A stretch of DNA of 64,000 nucleotides from Porites lobata (GCA_942486035.1 CALNXK010000125.1:1595001-1659000); one strand, 5' to 3'; positions 5,586 to 19,841 are shown, numbered from the stretch's first letter. Program-made: numbers and translations. The notes: generated by a model not told the origin, from the sequence alone.

Positions 5586-6828
5586 GATGTAATGGCTGTA
5601 GTTACTGTAGTTGATGTAGTTAGTGTAGTTGGCGTAGTAGCTGTAGTTGGTGTAGTTAGTGTAGTTGGTATAGTAGCTGTAGTTGCTGTAGTTGGTGTAG
5701 TAGCTGTAGTTGGTGTAGTTGCTGTAGTTGCTGTAGTTGCTGTAGTTGGTGTAGTTTGTGTAGTTAATGTAGTTGGTGTAGCCGCTGTAGTTGATGTAGT
5801 TACTGTAGTTGCTCTAGTTGGTGTAGTAGCTGTAGTTGGTGTAGTAGCTGTAGTTGGTGTAGTAGCTGTAGTAGGTGTAGTTAGTGTGGTTGGTGTAGTT
5901 GGTGTAGTTGCTGTAGTTATTGTAGTTGGTGTAGTTTATGTAGTTGGTGTAGTTACAGTAGTTCATGTAGTTACTTTAGTTGTTGTAAATGGTGTAGTAG
6001 CTGTAGTTGGTGTAGTTAGTGTAGTTCGTGTAGTTAGTGTAGTAGCTGTAGTTGGTGTAGTTGGTGTAGTTGCTGTAGTTGGTGTAGTAGCTGTAATTAG
6101 TGTAGTTAGTGTAGTTGCTCTAGTTGGTGTAGTTGATCTAGTTAGCGTAGTTGGTGTAGTTACTGTAGTTGCTGTTGCTGGCGTACTAGCTGTAGTTGGT
6201 GTAGTTACAGTAGTTCGTGTAGTTACTGTACTTGGTGTAGTAGATATAGTTGGTGTAGTATCTGTAGTTGCTGTAGTTGATGTAGTTAGTGTAGTTGCTG
6301 TAGTTGGTGTAGTAGATGTAGTTGCTGTAGTTGCTGTAGTTGCTGTAGTAGCTGTAGTTGGTGTAGTAGCTGTAGTTGGTGTAGTAGCTGTAGTTAGTGT
6401 AGTTGCTGTAGTTAGTGTAGTTGGTGTTGTTGGTGTAGTAGCTGTAGTTGGTGTAGTTAGTGTAGTTGCTGTAGTTCGTGTAGTAGCTGTAGTTGGTGTA
6501 GTTAGTGAAGTTGGTGTAGTTGGTGTAGTAGCTGTAGTTGGTGTAGTTGCTGTAGTTGGTTTAGTTGCTGTAGTTAGTGTAGTTCCTGTAGTTAGTGTAG
6601 TTGCTGTAGTTGCGGTAGTTGGTGTAGTTGGTGTAGTTGGTGTAGTTGGTGTAGTTAGTGTAGTTAGTGTAGTTGGTGTAGTTAGTGTAGTTAGTGTAGT
6701 TTGTGTAGTTGCTGTAGTTGCTGTAGTTGTTGTAGTTTGCGTAGTTGGTGTAGTTAGTTTAGTTGGTGTAGTAGCTGTAGTTTGTGTAGTTAGTGTAGTT
6801 GGTGTAGTTGGTGTAGTTAGTGTAGCTT
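5586..6828 (+). repeat. 9-bp minisatellite, unit GTAGTTNNT
   Basis: About 138 tandem 9-bp units of the form GTAGTTGGT, GTAGTTGCT, GTAGTTAGT or GTAGTAGCT. Variation is concentrated in the third triplet. Because the unit is three codons long, the plus strand reads as Val-Val-X for 420 codons and the minus strand as Thr-Thr-X, with no start context or domain. I treat both frames as repeat by-products. The array starts 85 nt after the viral cassette. Confidence 0.95.
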
Positions 6829-7024
6829 TGTGTAGTGGGTGTAGTTTGGTGTAGTTGGTGTAGGTTGGTGTAGTTTTGTGTTTGGTGTAGTTTGGTGTAG
6901 TTTGGTGTAGTTTGGTGTAGTTTGGTGTAGTTTGGTGTAGTAGGTGTAGTTTTGTATACTTGGTGTAGTTTAGTGTAGTTTGGTTTAGTTTGATGTAGGT
7001 GGTGTAGTTTGGTGTAGTTTTGTG
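6829..7024 (+). repeat. Degenerate transition zone with 10-bp TTTGGTGTAG units
   Basis: The 9-bp periodicity breaks into 10- to 12-bp units. The clearest part, about 6890-6945, holds six near-perfect copies of TTTGGTGTAG. An extra T in the unit is enough to explain the change from 9 to 10 bp. The zone ends at GTTTTGTGTAACAAC, where orientation flips. Confidence 0.85.
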
Positions 7025-7377
7025 TAACAACTACACTAACTACACAAACTACACCAACTACATATACTACACCAATTACATATACTACACAAACTACATT
7101 TACTACACGAACTACACTAACTACATCAACTACACATACTACACCAACTACATATACTACACCAACTACACAAACTACACATACTACACTCACTACACTA
7201 ACTACATATACTACACCAACTACACAAACTAAACCAACTACACATACTACACCATCTACAGTAACTACACCAACTACACTAACTACACCAACTACACATA
7301 CTACACCAACTACATATACCTCACGAACTACACATACTACACTAACTACATATACTACATCAACTATACCAACTACA
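7025..7377 (-). repeat. 9-bp minisatellite in inverted orientation
   Basis: About 39 units of ACTACACCA, ACTACACAA or ACTACATAT, the reverse complement of the TGGTGTAGT family to the left. The ACTACATAT variant is common here and rare on the left, so this arm evolved separately after inversion. It ends at ACTACATT and passes directly into the 48-bp satellite with no spacer. Confidence 0.95.
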
Positions 7378-9909
7378 TTGAATTCAGGATTTAGGAAGGC
7401 TAAGATCTTAAAATCGGCCAAAATCTTGAATTCAGGATTTTGGACAACTAAAATCTTGAAATCGCCCAAAATCTTGAATTCAGGATTTTAGAAAGCTAAA
7501 ATCTTGAAATCAGCCAAGATCTTGAATTCATGATTTTGCAGAGCTGAAATCTTGAAATCTGCCAAAATCTTGAATTTAGGATTTAGCAAGGCTAAAATCT
7601 TGAAATCGGCCAATTCTTGAATTCACGATTTTGGAAACCTCAAATCTTGAAATCAGCCAAGATCTTGAATTTGGGATTTTGCAAAGCTAAAATCTTCAAA
7701 TCGGCCAAAATCTTGAATTCAGGATTTAGGAAACCTAAAAACTTGAAATCGGCCAAAATCTTGAAATCAGCCAAGATCTTGAATTCAGGATATAGCAAAG
7801 TTAAAATCTTGAAATCGACCAAAATCTTGAAGCCAGGATTTAGGAAGGCTAAAATCTTAAAATCAGCCAAAATCTTGAATTCAGGATTTTGGACAGCTAA
7901 AATCTTGAAATCGACCAGATTGTTGAATGCAGGATTTTCAAAAGCTAAAAACTTGTCATCGGCCAAAATCTTGAATTCAGGATTTTGAAAAGCTAAAATC
8001 TTGAAATCAGCCAAGATCTTGAATTTAGGATTTTGCAAAGCTAAAATCTTCAAATCGGCCAAAATCTTGAATTCAGGATTTAGGAAACCTAAAAACTTGA
8101 GATCGGCCAAAATCTTGAAATCAGCCAAGATCTTGAATTCAGGATATAGCAAACCTAAAAACTTGAAATCGGCCAAAACCTTGAAATCAGCCAAGATCTT
8201 GAATTCAGGATATAGCAAAGCTAAAATCTTGAAATCGGCAAAAATCTTGAATTCAGGATTTAGGAAGGCTAAAATCTTAAAATCAGCCAAAATCTTGTAT
8301 TCAGGATTTTGGACAGCTAAAATCTTGAAATCGACCAGATTGTTGAATGCAGGATTTTCGAAAGCTAAAAACTTGTCATCGGCCAAAATCTTGAATTCAG
8401 GATTTTGAAAAGCTAAAATCTTGAAATCAGCCAAGATCTTGAATTTAGGATTTTGGAAAGCCAAAATCTTGAAATCAGCGAAGATCTTGAATTCAGGATT
8501 TTGGAAAGCTAAAATCTTGAAATCGGCCAAAATCTTGGGCTCAGGATTTTGGAAAGCTAAAATCTTGAAATCAGCCAAGATCTGGAATTGAGGATTTTGG
8601 AAAGCTAAAATCTTGAAAGCGGTCAAAATCTTGGATTCAGGATTTTGGAAAGCTAAAATCTTGAAATCAGCCAAGATCTTGAATTCAGGATTTTGGAAAC
8701 CTAAAATCTTGAAATCAGCCAAGATCTTGAATTCAGGACTTTGGAAAGATAAAATCTTGATTTCGCCCAAAATCTTGAATTCAGGATTCTGGAAAGCTAA
8801 AATGGTGAAATCCGCCAAGATCTTGAATTAAGGATTTTGGAAAGATAAATTGTTAAAATCGGCCAAAATCTTGAATTCAGGATTTTGGAAAGCTAAAATC
8901 TTGAAATTGGACAAAATCTTGAAATCACGATTTTGGAAAGCTAAAATCTTATAATCAACCCAAGGCTTCAAGTCAGGATTTTAAAAATCTAAACTCTTGA
9001 AAGCGGCCAAACTCTTGCATTCAGGATATTGGAAAGCTAAAATCATGAAAACGGCCAAGATGTTGAATTCAGGATCTTGGAAAGCTAAAATCTTAAAATC
9101 GGCCAAAATCTTGAATTAAGGATCTTGGAAAGCTAAAATCTTGACATTGGATAAAATCTTGAAATCACGATTTTGGAAAGCTAAAATCTTGTAATCAACC
9201 CAAATCTTGAAGTCAGGATTTTAAAAATCTAAAATTTTAAGTTCGGCCACGATCTTGAATTCAGGAATTTGGAAAGCTAAAATCTTGAAATCGGCCAAAA
9301 TCTTGAATTCAGCATTTTGGAGAGCTAAGATCTTGAAATCAACCAAAATCTTGAATTGAGGATTTTGGAAAGCTAAAATCTTAAAATCGGCCAAAATCTT
9401 GAACTTAGTATCTTGGAAAGCTAAAATCATGAAATCGGCCAAAATGTTGAATTGAGGATTTTGGAAAGCTATAATCTTGATATCGCCCAAAATCTTGAAT
9501 TCAGGATTCTGGAAAACTAAAATCTTGAAATAGGCCAAGATCTTGAATTCAGGATTTTCGAAAGCTAAAATCTTGAAATCGAACAAAATCTTAAATTCAG
9601 TATTTTGGAAAGCTAAAATCTTAAAATCTGCCAAAATCTTGAATTCATGATTTTGCAACGCTAAAATCTTGAAATCGAGCAAAATCTTGATTTCAGGAAT
9701 TAGAAAGGCTAAAATTTTCAAACCGGCCAAAATCGTGAATTCAGGATTTTGGACAGCTAAAATCTCGAAATTGGCCAAAATCTTGAATTCAGGATTTTGG
9801 AAAGCTAAAATCTTGAAATCAGCAAGGATCTTGAATTCAGGACATAGCAAAGCTGAAATCTTAAAATCGGCCAAAATCTTGTATTTCAGGATTTTGGAAA
9901 GCAAAAATC

Positions 9910-12900
9910 TTGAAATCAGCCAAGGTGTTGAATTCAGGATTTTGGAAAGCTAAAATCTTGAAATCGGCCAAAATCTTGAATTCAGGATTTTGGAAAGTTT
10001 AAATCTTGAAATCAGTGAAGATCTTGAATTCAGGATTTTGGAAAGCTAAAATCTTGAAATCGGCCAAAATCTTGAATTCAGGATTTTGGAAAGCTAAAAT
10101 CATAAAATCGGCCAAAATGTTAAATTCAGGATTTTGGAATGCTAAAATCTTGAAATCGACCAAAATCTTGAATTGAGGATTTTGGAAAGCTAAAATCTTA
10201 AAATCGGCCGAAATCTTGACTTTAGTATCTTGGAAAGCTAAAATCATGAAATCGGCCAAAATGTTGAATTCAGGATTTTGAAAAGCTAAAATCTTGATAT
10301 CGCCCTAAATCTTGAATTCAGGATTCTGGAAAAGTAAAATTTTGAAATCCGCGAAGATCTTGAATTCAGGATTTTCGAAAGCTAAAATCCTGAAATCAGC
10401 CAAGATCTTGAATTCAGGATTATGGAAAGCTAAAATCTTAAAATCGGCCAAAATCTTGAAGTTAGTATCTTGGAAAGCTAAAATCATGAAATCGGCCAAA
10501 ATGTTGAATTCAGGATTTTGGAAAGCTAAAATCTTGATATCGCCCAAAATCTTGATTTCAGGATTCTGAAAAACTAAAATCTTGAGATCCGCCAAGATCT
10601 TGAATTCAGGATTTTGGAAAGCTAAAATCTTGAAATCGAACAAAATCTTGATTTCAGGATTTTGGAAAGCTACAATCTTGAAATCGGCCAAAATCTTACA
10701 TTCAGGATCTTCGAAAGCTAAAATCTTGAAATCGGCCAAAAATTTTGCTTTCAGGATTTAGGAAAGCTAAAAATTTGAAATCGGCCAAAACCTTGAATTC
10801 AGGATCTTAGAAAGCTAGGATTTTCAAATCGGCCAAGGTCTTGAATTCAGGATGTTGGACAGGTAAAATCTTGAAATTGGAAAAAATCTTGAATTCAGCA
10901 TTTCTGAATGCTAAAATCTTGAAATCGGCGAGAATATTGAATTCAGGATCTTGGAAAGCTAAAATCATGAAATCATTCAAAATCTTGAAGTCAGGATGTT
11001 AAAAATCTAAAATCTTCAAATGGGACAAAATCTTGACCTCAGGATTTTGGAAAGCTAAAATCTTAAAATAAGCCAAGATCTTGAACTAAGGATTTTGAAA
11101 AGCTACAATCTTAAAATTGGGCAAAATCTTGAATTCAGGATTTTGGAAAGCTAAAATCTTGAAATTGGCTTAAATCTTGAGTTCAAGATTGACGAAGGCT
11201 AAAATCTTGAAATCGGCCAAAATCTTGCTTTCAGGATTTTGGAAAGCTAAAATCTTGAAACCAGCCAAGAACTTGAATTCAGGATTTTGGAAAGCTAAAA
11301 TCTTGAAATAAGCCACGATCTTGAACTCGGCATTTTGGAAAGCTAAAAGCTTTAAATTGGCCAAAACCTCGAATTCAGGATTTTGGAAAGCTAAAATCTT
11401 GAAATCAGCCAAGATATTGCTTTCCGGATTTAGGAAAGGTAAAATCTTGAAATCGTCCAAAATCTTGAATTCAGGATCTTGGAAACCTAAAATTTTCAAA
11501 TCGGCCAAGATCTTGAATTCAGAATGTTGGACAGCTAAGATCATGAAATGAGCCAAGATCTTGAATTCAGGATTTTGGAAAGCTAAAATCTTGAAATCGG
11601 CCAAAATCTCGAATTCAGGATTTTGGAAAGCTAAAATCTTGAAATCAGCCAAGATCTTGAATTCAGGATTTTGGAAAGCTAAAATCTTGAAATCGGCCAA
11701 AACCTTGAATTCAGGATTTTGGAAAGCTAAAATCATAAAATCGGCCAAAATGTTAAATTCAGGATTTTGGAAAGCTAAAATCTTGAAATCGACCAAAATC
11801 TTGAATTCAGGATTTTGGAAACCTAAAATCTTAAAATCGGCCAAAATCTTGAATTTAGGATTTTGGAAAGCTAAAATCTTTAAATTGGCCAAAATGTTCA
11901 ATTCAGGATTTTGGAAAGCTAAAATATTGAAATCAGCCAAGATCTTGAATTCAGGATTTTACAAACCTAAAATCTTGAAATCGGCCAAAATCTTGAATTC
12001 AGGAATTTGGAAAGCTAAAATCTTGAAATCAGCCCAGCTCTTGAATTCAGAATTTTAGAAACCTAAAATCTTGAAATCGGCCAAAATCTTGAATTCAGGA
12101 TTTTGCAACGCTAAAATCTTGAAATCGACCAAACTCTTGATTTCAGGAATTAGAAAGGCTAAAATTTTCAAATCGGCCAAAATCGTGAATTCAGGATTTT
12201 GGACAGCCAAAATCTAGAAATTGGCCAAAATCTTGAATTCAGCATTTTGGTAAGGTAAAATCTTGAAATCAGCAAAGATCTTGAATTCCGGACATAGAAA
12301 ACCTGAAATCTTAAAATCGGCCAAAATCTTGTATTTCAGGATTTTGGAAAGCAAAAATCTTGAAATCAGCCAAGGTGTTGAATTCAGGATTGTGGAAAGC
12401 TAAAATCTTGACATTGGCCAAAATCTTGAATTCAGGATTTTGGAAAGTTAAAATCTTGAAATCAGTGATGATCTTGAATTCACGATTTTGGAAAGCTAAA
12501 ATCCTCAAATCGGCCAAAATCTTGTATTCAGGATTTTGGAAAGCTAAAATGATAAAATCGGCCAAAATGTTAAATTCAGGATTTTGGAAAGCTAAAATCT
12601 TGAAATCGACCAAAATCTTGAATTGAGGATTTTGGAAAGCTAAAATCTTAAAATCGGCCAAAATCTTGACTTTAGTATCTTGGAAAGCTAAAATCATGAA
12701 ATCGGCCAAAATGTTGAATTCAGGATTTTGGAAAGCTAAAATATTGAAATCAGCCAAGATCTTGAATTCAGGATTTTACAAACCTAAAATCTTGAAATCG
12801 GCCAAAATCTTGAATTCAGGAATTTGGAAAGCTAAAATCTTGAAATCAGCCCAGCTCTTGAATTCAGAATTTTAGAAACCTAAAATCTTGAAATCGGCCA

Positions 12901-14820
12901 AAATCTTGATTTCAGGAATTAGAAAGGCTAAAATTTTCAAATCGGCCAAAATCGTGAATTCAGCATTTTGGAAAGGTAAAATCTTGAAATCAGGAAAGAT
13001 CTTGAATTCCAGACATAGCAAAGCTGAAATCTTAAAATCGGCCAAAATCTTGTATTTCAGGATTTTGGAAAGCAAAAATCTTGAAATCAGCCAAGGTGTT
13101 GAATTCAGGATTTTGGAAAGCTAAAATCTTGAAATCGGCCAAAATCTTCAATTCAGGATTTTGGAAGGTTAAAATCTTGAAATCAGTGAAGATCTTGAAT
13201 TCAGGATTTTGGAAAGCTAAAATCTTGAAATCGGCCAAAATCTTGTATTCAGGAATTTGGAAGGCTAAAATAATAAAATCGGCCAAAATGTTAAATTCAG
13301 GATTTTGGAAAGCTAAAATCTTGAAATCGACCAAAATCTTGAATTGAGGATTTTGGAAAGCTAAAATCTTAAAATCGGCCAAAATCTTGACTTTAGTATC
13401 TTGGAAAGCTAAAATCATGAAATCGGCCAAAATGTTGAATTCAGGATTTTGAAAAGCTAAAATCTTGATATCGCCCTAAATCTTGAATTCAGGATTCTGG
13501 AAAAGTAAAATTTTGAAATCCGCGAAGATCTTGAATTCAGGATTTTCGAAAGCTAAAATCTTGAAATTGGCCAAAATCTTGAATTCAGGATTATGGAAAG
13601 CTAAAATCTTAAAATCGGCCAAAATCTTCAAGTTAGTATCTTGGAAAGCTAAAATCACGAAATCGGCCAAAATGTTGAATTCAGGATTTTGGAAAGCTAA
13701 AATCTTGATATCGCCCAAAATCTTGATTTCAGGATTCTGAAAAACTAAAATCTTGAGATCCGCCAAGATCTTGAATTCAGGATTTTGGAACGCTAAAATC
13801 TTGAAATCGAACAAGATCTTGAATTCAGGATTTTGGAACGCTAAAATCTTGAAATCGAACAAAATCTTGATTTCAGGATTTTGGAAAGCTAAATTCTGGA
13901 AATCGGCCAAAATCTTACATTCAGGATCTTCGAAAGCTAAAATCTTGAAATCGGCCAAAATCTTGCTTTCAGGATTTAGGAAAGCTAAAAATTTGAAATC
14001 GGCCAAAATCTTGAATTCAGGATCTTAGTAACCTAGGATTTTTAAATCGGCTAAGGTCTAGAATTCAGGATGTTGGACAGGTAAAATCTTGACATTGGCT
14101 TAAATCTTGAGTTCAGGATTGAGGAAGGCTAAAATCTTGAAATCGGCCAAAATCTTGCTTTCAGGATTTTGGAAAGCTAAAATCTTGAAATCAGCCAAGA
14201 ACTTGAATTCAGGATTTTGGAAAGCTAAAATCTTGAAATCAGCCACGATCTTGAACTCGGCATTTTGGAAAGCTAAAAGCTTTAACTTGGTTAAAACCTC
14301 GAATTCAGGATTTTGTAAAGCTAAAATCTTGAAATCAGCCAAGATATCGCTTTCAGGATTTAGGAAAGCTAAAATCTTGAAATCGTCCAAAATCTTGAAT
14401 TCAGGATCTTGGAAACCTAAAATTTTCAAATCGCCCAAGATCTTGAACTCAGAATGTTGGACACCTAAGATCATGAAATGAGCCAAGATCTTAAATTCAG
14501 GATTTTGGAAAGCTAAAATCTTGAAATCGGCAAAGATCTCGAATTCAGGATTTTGGAAAGCTAAAATCTTGAAATCAGCCAAAATCTTGAATTCAGGATT
14601 TTGGAAAGCTAAAATCTTAAAAGCGGCCAAAACCTTGAATTCAGGATTTTGGAAAGCTAAAATCTTCAAATCGACCAAAATCTTGAATTCAGGATTTTGG
14701 AAACCTAAGATCTTAAAATCGGCCAAAATCTTGAATTTAGGATTTTGGAAAGCTAAAATCTTTAAATTGGCCAAAATGTTCAATTCAGGATTTTGGAAAG
14801 CTGAGATCTTGAAATCAGCC
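9910..14820 (+). repeat. Higher-order duplication of about 3.2 kb in the left array
   Basis: The variant TTGAAATCAGCCAAGGTGTT occurs at 9910 and 13081, 3,171 nt apart, and the following private variants keep that spacing to about 10.65/13.8 kb. The ACATTCAGGATCTTCG variant is 3,219 nt apart (one extra unit), and the match resumes at 11.17/14.10 kb with a 2,930-nt offset after loss of several units. A shorter 721-nt echo links 12.36 and 13.08 kb. Confidence 0.75.
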
Positions 14821-17800
14821 AAGATCTTGAATTCAGGATTTTAGAAAGCTAAAGTCTTGAAATTGGCCAAAATCTTGAATTCAGGATTTAAGAAGGCTAA
14901 AATCTTGAAATCGGCCAAAATCTTGAATTCAGGATTTTGGAAAGCTAAAATCTTGAAATCAGCCCGGATCTTGAATTCAGAATTTTAGAAACCTAAAATC
15001 TTGAAATCGGCCAAAATCTTGAACTCAGGATTTTGGAAAGCTAAAATCTTGAAATCAGCCAAGATCTTGAACTCAGGATTTTGGAAAGCGAAAATCTTAA
15101 AATTCGCCAAAATCTTGAAGTCAGGATCTTGGAAAGCTAAAATTTGCAAATCGGCCAAGATCTTGAATTCAGGATGTTGGACAGGTAAGATCTTGAAATG
15201 AGCCAAGATCTTGAATTCAGGGTTTTGGAAAGCTAAAATCTTGAAATCAGCCAACATCTCAAATTCAGGATTTTGGAAAGCTAACATCTTGAAATCAGCC
15301 AAGATCTTGAATTCAGGATTTTGGAAAGCTAAAATCCTGAAATAAGCCAAGATCTTGCTTTCAGGACTTAGGAAAGCTAAAATCTTGAAATCGTCGAAAA
15401 TCTTGAATTCAGGATCTGCGAAAGCTAAAATTTTCAAATCGTCAAGATCTTGAATTCAGGATGTCGGACAGCTAAAATCTTGAAATCCCCCAAAATCTTG
15501 AATTCAGGATTTTGGAAAGCTAAACTCTTGATATCAGCCAAGATCTTGAATTCAGGATTTTGGATAGGTAAAATCAAGGAATCGGCCAAAATCGTGAATT
15601 CAGGACCTTGGAAAGCTAAAATTTTCAAACCGGCAAACATATTGAATTCAGGAATTTGGAAAGCTAAAATCTTTAAATTGTCCAAAATCTTGAATTCAGG
15701 ATCTGGGAAAGCTAAGATTTTCAAATCCGCCAAGATCTTGAATTTAGGATGTTGGACAGCTAAAATCTTGAAATCCCCCAAAATCTTGAATTCAGGAGTT
15801 TGGAAAGCTAACATCTTGAAATCAGCCAAGATCTTGAATTGAGGATTTTGCAAAGCTAAAATCTTGAAATCAGCCAAGATCTTGAATTCAGGATTTTGGA
15901 AAGCTAAAATCTTGAAATCGCCCAAAATCGTGAATTCAGGACCTTGGAAAGCTAAAATTTTCAAATCGGCAAAGATCTTGAATTCAGGATTTTGGAAAGC
16001 TAGAATATTGAAATCAGCCAAGATCTTGAATTCAGGATTTTGGAAAGCTACAATCTTGAGATCGGCCAAAATCTTGAATTCAGGATTTTGGACCGCTAAA
16101 ATCTTGAAATCGACCAAAATCTTGAATTCGTGATTTTGGAAAGCTAAAATTTTGAAATCAGCCAAAATCATGAATTGAGGATCTTGGAAAGCTAAAATCA
16201 TGAAATCGACCAAAATGTTGAATTCAGGATTTTTAAAAGCTAAAATCTTGATATCGCGCAAAATCTTGAATTCAGGATTTTAAAAAGCTAAAATCTTAAA
16301 ATCAGTCAAGATCTTGAATTCAGGAGTTTGGAAAGCTAAAATCTTCAAATCGGCCAAGATCTTAAATTCAGGATTTTGGAAAGCTAAAATCTTGAAATTG
16401 GCCAAAATCTTGAATTCAGGATTTTTGACACCAAAAATCTTGTCATCGACCAAAGTCTGGAATTCATGATTTTGGAAGGCTAAAATCCTTAACTCGGCCA
16501 AAATCTTGAATTTAGGATCTTGGACAGCTAAAATCTTGAGATCGACCAAAATCTTGAATTCAGGATTTTGGAAAGCTAAAATCTTGAAATCAACCAAGAT
16601 CTTGATTTCAGGATTTCGGAAAGCTAAAATCTTGAAATCAGCCAAGATCTTGAATTCAGGATTTTGGAAAGCTAAAATCCTGAAATCAGCCAAGATTTTG
16701 CTTTCAGGACTTAGGAAAGCTAAAATCTTGAAATCGTCCAAAATCTTGAATTCAGGATCTGGGAAAGCTAAAATTTTCAAATCGGCAAAGATCTTGAATT
16801 CAGGATTTTGGAAAGTTAAAATCTTCAAATGGGCCAAAATCTTGAATTCAGCATTTTGGAAAGCTTAAGTGTTCAAATCAGCCAACGTCTTGAATTCCGG
16901 ATTTTGGAAGGCTAAAATCTTGAAATCAGCCAAAATCTTGAATTCAGGATTTTGGACAGCGAAAATCTTGTAATCTGCCAAGATCTTGAATTCAGGATTT
17001 TGGAAACCTAAAAACTTGAAATCAGCCAAGATCTTGAATTCAGGATTTTGGAAAGGTAAAATCTAGAAATCGGCCAAAATCGTGAATTCAGGACCTTGGA
17101 AAGCTAAGATTTTTAAATCGGCAAACATATTGAATTCAGGATTTTGGAAAGCTAAAAGCCTGAAATCAGCCAAGATCTTGCTTTCAGGACTTAGGAAAGC
17201 TAAAATCTTGAAATTGTCCAAAATCATGAATTCAGGATCTGGGAAAGCTAAGATTTTCAAATCGGCCAAGATCTTGAATTTAGGATGTTGGACAGCTAAA
17301 ATCTTGAAATCCCCCAAAATCTTGAATTCAGGATTTTGGAAAGCTAAAATCTTGAAATCAGCCAAGATCTTGAATTGAGGATTTTGGAAAGCTAAAATCT
17401 TGAGATCAGCCAAGATCTTGAATTCAGGATTTTGGAAAGCTAAAATCTTGAAATCGGCCAAAATCGTGAATTCAGGACCTTGGAAAGCTAAAATTTTCAA
17501 ATCGGCAAAGATATGGAATTAAGGATTTCGGAAAGCTAGAATCTTGAAACCAGCCAAGATTTTGAATTCAGGATTTTGGAAAGCTACAATCTTGAAATCG
17601 GCCAAAATCTTGAATTCAGGATTTTCGACAGCTAAAATCTTAAAATCGACGAAAATCTTGAATTCATGATTTTGGAAAGCTAAAATTTTGAAATCGGCCA
17701 AAATCTTGAATTGAGGATCTTGGAAAGCTAAAATCATGAAATCGGCCAAAATGTTGAATTCAGGATTTTTGAAAGCTAAAATCTTGATATCGCGCAAAAT

Positions 17801-19841
17801 CTTGAATTCAGGATTTTGGAAAGCTAAAATCTTGAAATCAGCCAACATCTCAAATTCAGGATTTTGGAAAGCTAACATCTTGAAATCAGCCAAGATCTTG
17901 AATTCAGGATTTTGGAAAGCTAAAATCCTGAAATCAGCCAAGATCTTGCTTTCAGGACTTAGGAAAGCTAAAATCTTGAAATCGTCGAAAATCTTGAATT
18001 CAGGATCTGGGAAAGCTAAAATTTTCAAATCGTCAAGATCTTGAATTCAGGATGTCGGACAGCTAAAATCTTGAAATCCCCCAAAATCTTGAATTCAGGA
18101 TTTTGGAAAGCTAAACTCTTGATATCAGCCAAGATCTTGATTTCAGGATTTTGGAAAGGTAAAATCTAGGAATCGGCCAAAATCGTGAATTCAGGACCTT
18201 GGAAAGCTAAAATTTTCAAACCGGCAAACATATTGAATTCAGGAATTTGGAAAGCTAAAACCCTGAAATCAGCCAAGATCTTGCTTTCAGGACTTAGGAA
18301 AGCTAAAATCTTGAAATCGTCCAAAATCTTGAATTCAGGATCTTGGAAACCTAAAATTTTCAAATCGGCCAAGATCTTGAATTCAGGATGTCGGACAGCT
18401 AAGATCATGAAATGAGCCAACATCTTGAATTCAGGATTTTGGAAAGCTAAAATCTTGAATTCATGATTTTGGAAAGCTAAAATCTTAAAATCAGTCAAGA
18501 TCTTGAATTCAGGAGTTTGGAAAGCTAAAATCTTCAAATCGGCGAAGATCTTAAATTCAGGATTTTGGAAGGCTAAAATCTTCAAATTGGCCAAAATCTT
18601 GAATTCAGGATTTTTGACAGCTAAAATCTTGTTATCGACCAAAGTCTGGAATTCAGGACTTTGGAAGGCTAAGATCTTTAACTCGGCCAAAATCTTGAAT
18701 TTAGGATCTTGGACAGCTAAAATCTTGAGATCGACAAAAATCTTGAATTCAGGATTTTGGAAAGCTAAAATCTTGAAATCAGCCAAGATCTTGAATTCAG
18801 GAGTTTGGAAAGCTAAAATCTTGAAATCGGTCAAAATCTTGAATTCAGGATTTTGGAAAGCTAAAATGCTGAAATCAGCCAATATTTTGCTTTCAGGACT
18901 TAGGAAAGGTAAAATCTTGAAATTTTCCAAAATCTTGAATTCAGGATCTGGGAAAGCTAAAATTTTCAAATCGGCCAAGATCTTGAATTCAGGATGTTGG
19001 ATAGCTAAAATCTTGAAATCCCCCAAGATCTTGAAATCAGGATTTTGGAAAGCTAAAATCTTGAAATCAGCCAAGATCTTGAATTGAGGATTTTGCAAAG
19101 CTAAAATCTTGAGATAAGCCAAGATCTTGCATTCAGGATTTTGGAAAGCTAAAACTTTCAAATCGGCGAAGATCTTGAATTCCGGATTTTGGAAAGCTAA
19201 AATCTTCAAATCAGCCAAGATCTTGAATTCAGGATTTTGGACAGCTAAAATCTTGTAATCTGCCAAGATCTTGAATTCAGGATTTTGGAAAGCAAAAATC
19301 TTGAAATCACCCAATATCTTAAATTCAGGATTTAGCAAAGCTAAAATCTTGAAATCAGCCAAGATCTTGAATTCAGGATTTTGGAAAGGTAAAATCTAGA
19401 AATCGGCCAAAATAGTGAATTCAGGACCTTGGAAAGCTAAAATTTTCAAATCGGCAAACATATTGAATTCAGGATTTTGGAAAGCTAAAATCCTGAAATC
19501 AGCCAAGATCTTGCTTTCAGGACTTAGGAAAGCTAAAATCTTTAAATTGTCCAAAATCTTGAATTCAGGATCTGGGAAAGCTAAGATTTTCAAATCCGCC
19601 AAGATCTTGAATTTAGGATGTTGGACAGCTAAAATCTTGAAATCCCCCAAAATCTTGAATTCAGGAGTTTGGAAAGCTAACATCTTGAAATCAGCCAAGA
19701 TCTTGAATTGAGGATTTTGCAAAGCTAAAATCTTGAAATCAGCCAAGATCTTGAATTCAGGATTTTGGAAAGCTAAAATCTTGAAATCGCCCAAAATCGT
19801 GAATTCAGGACCTTGGAAAGCTAAAATTTTAAAATCGGCAA

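Noticed and set aside
5592..6854. 420-codon Val-Val-X frame, plus a Thr-Thr-X frame on the minus strand
   Set aside because: A direct product of a 9-bp tandem repeat; no domain, leader or start context.
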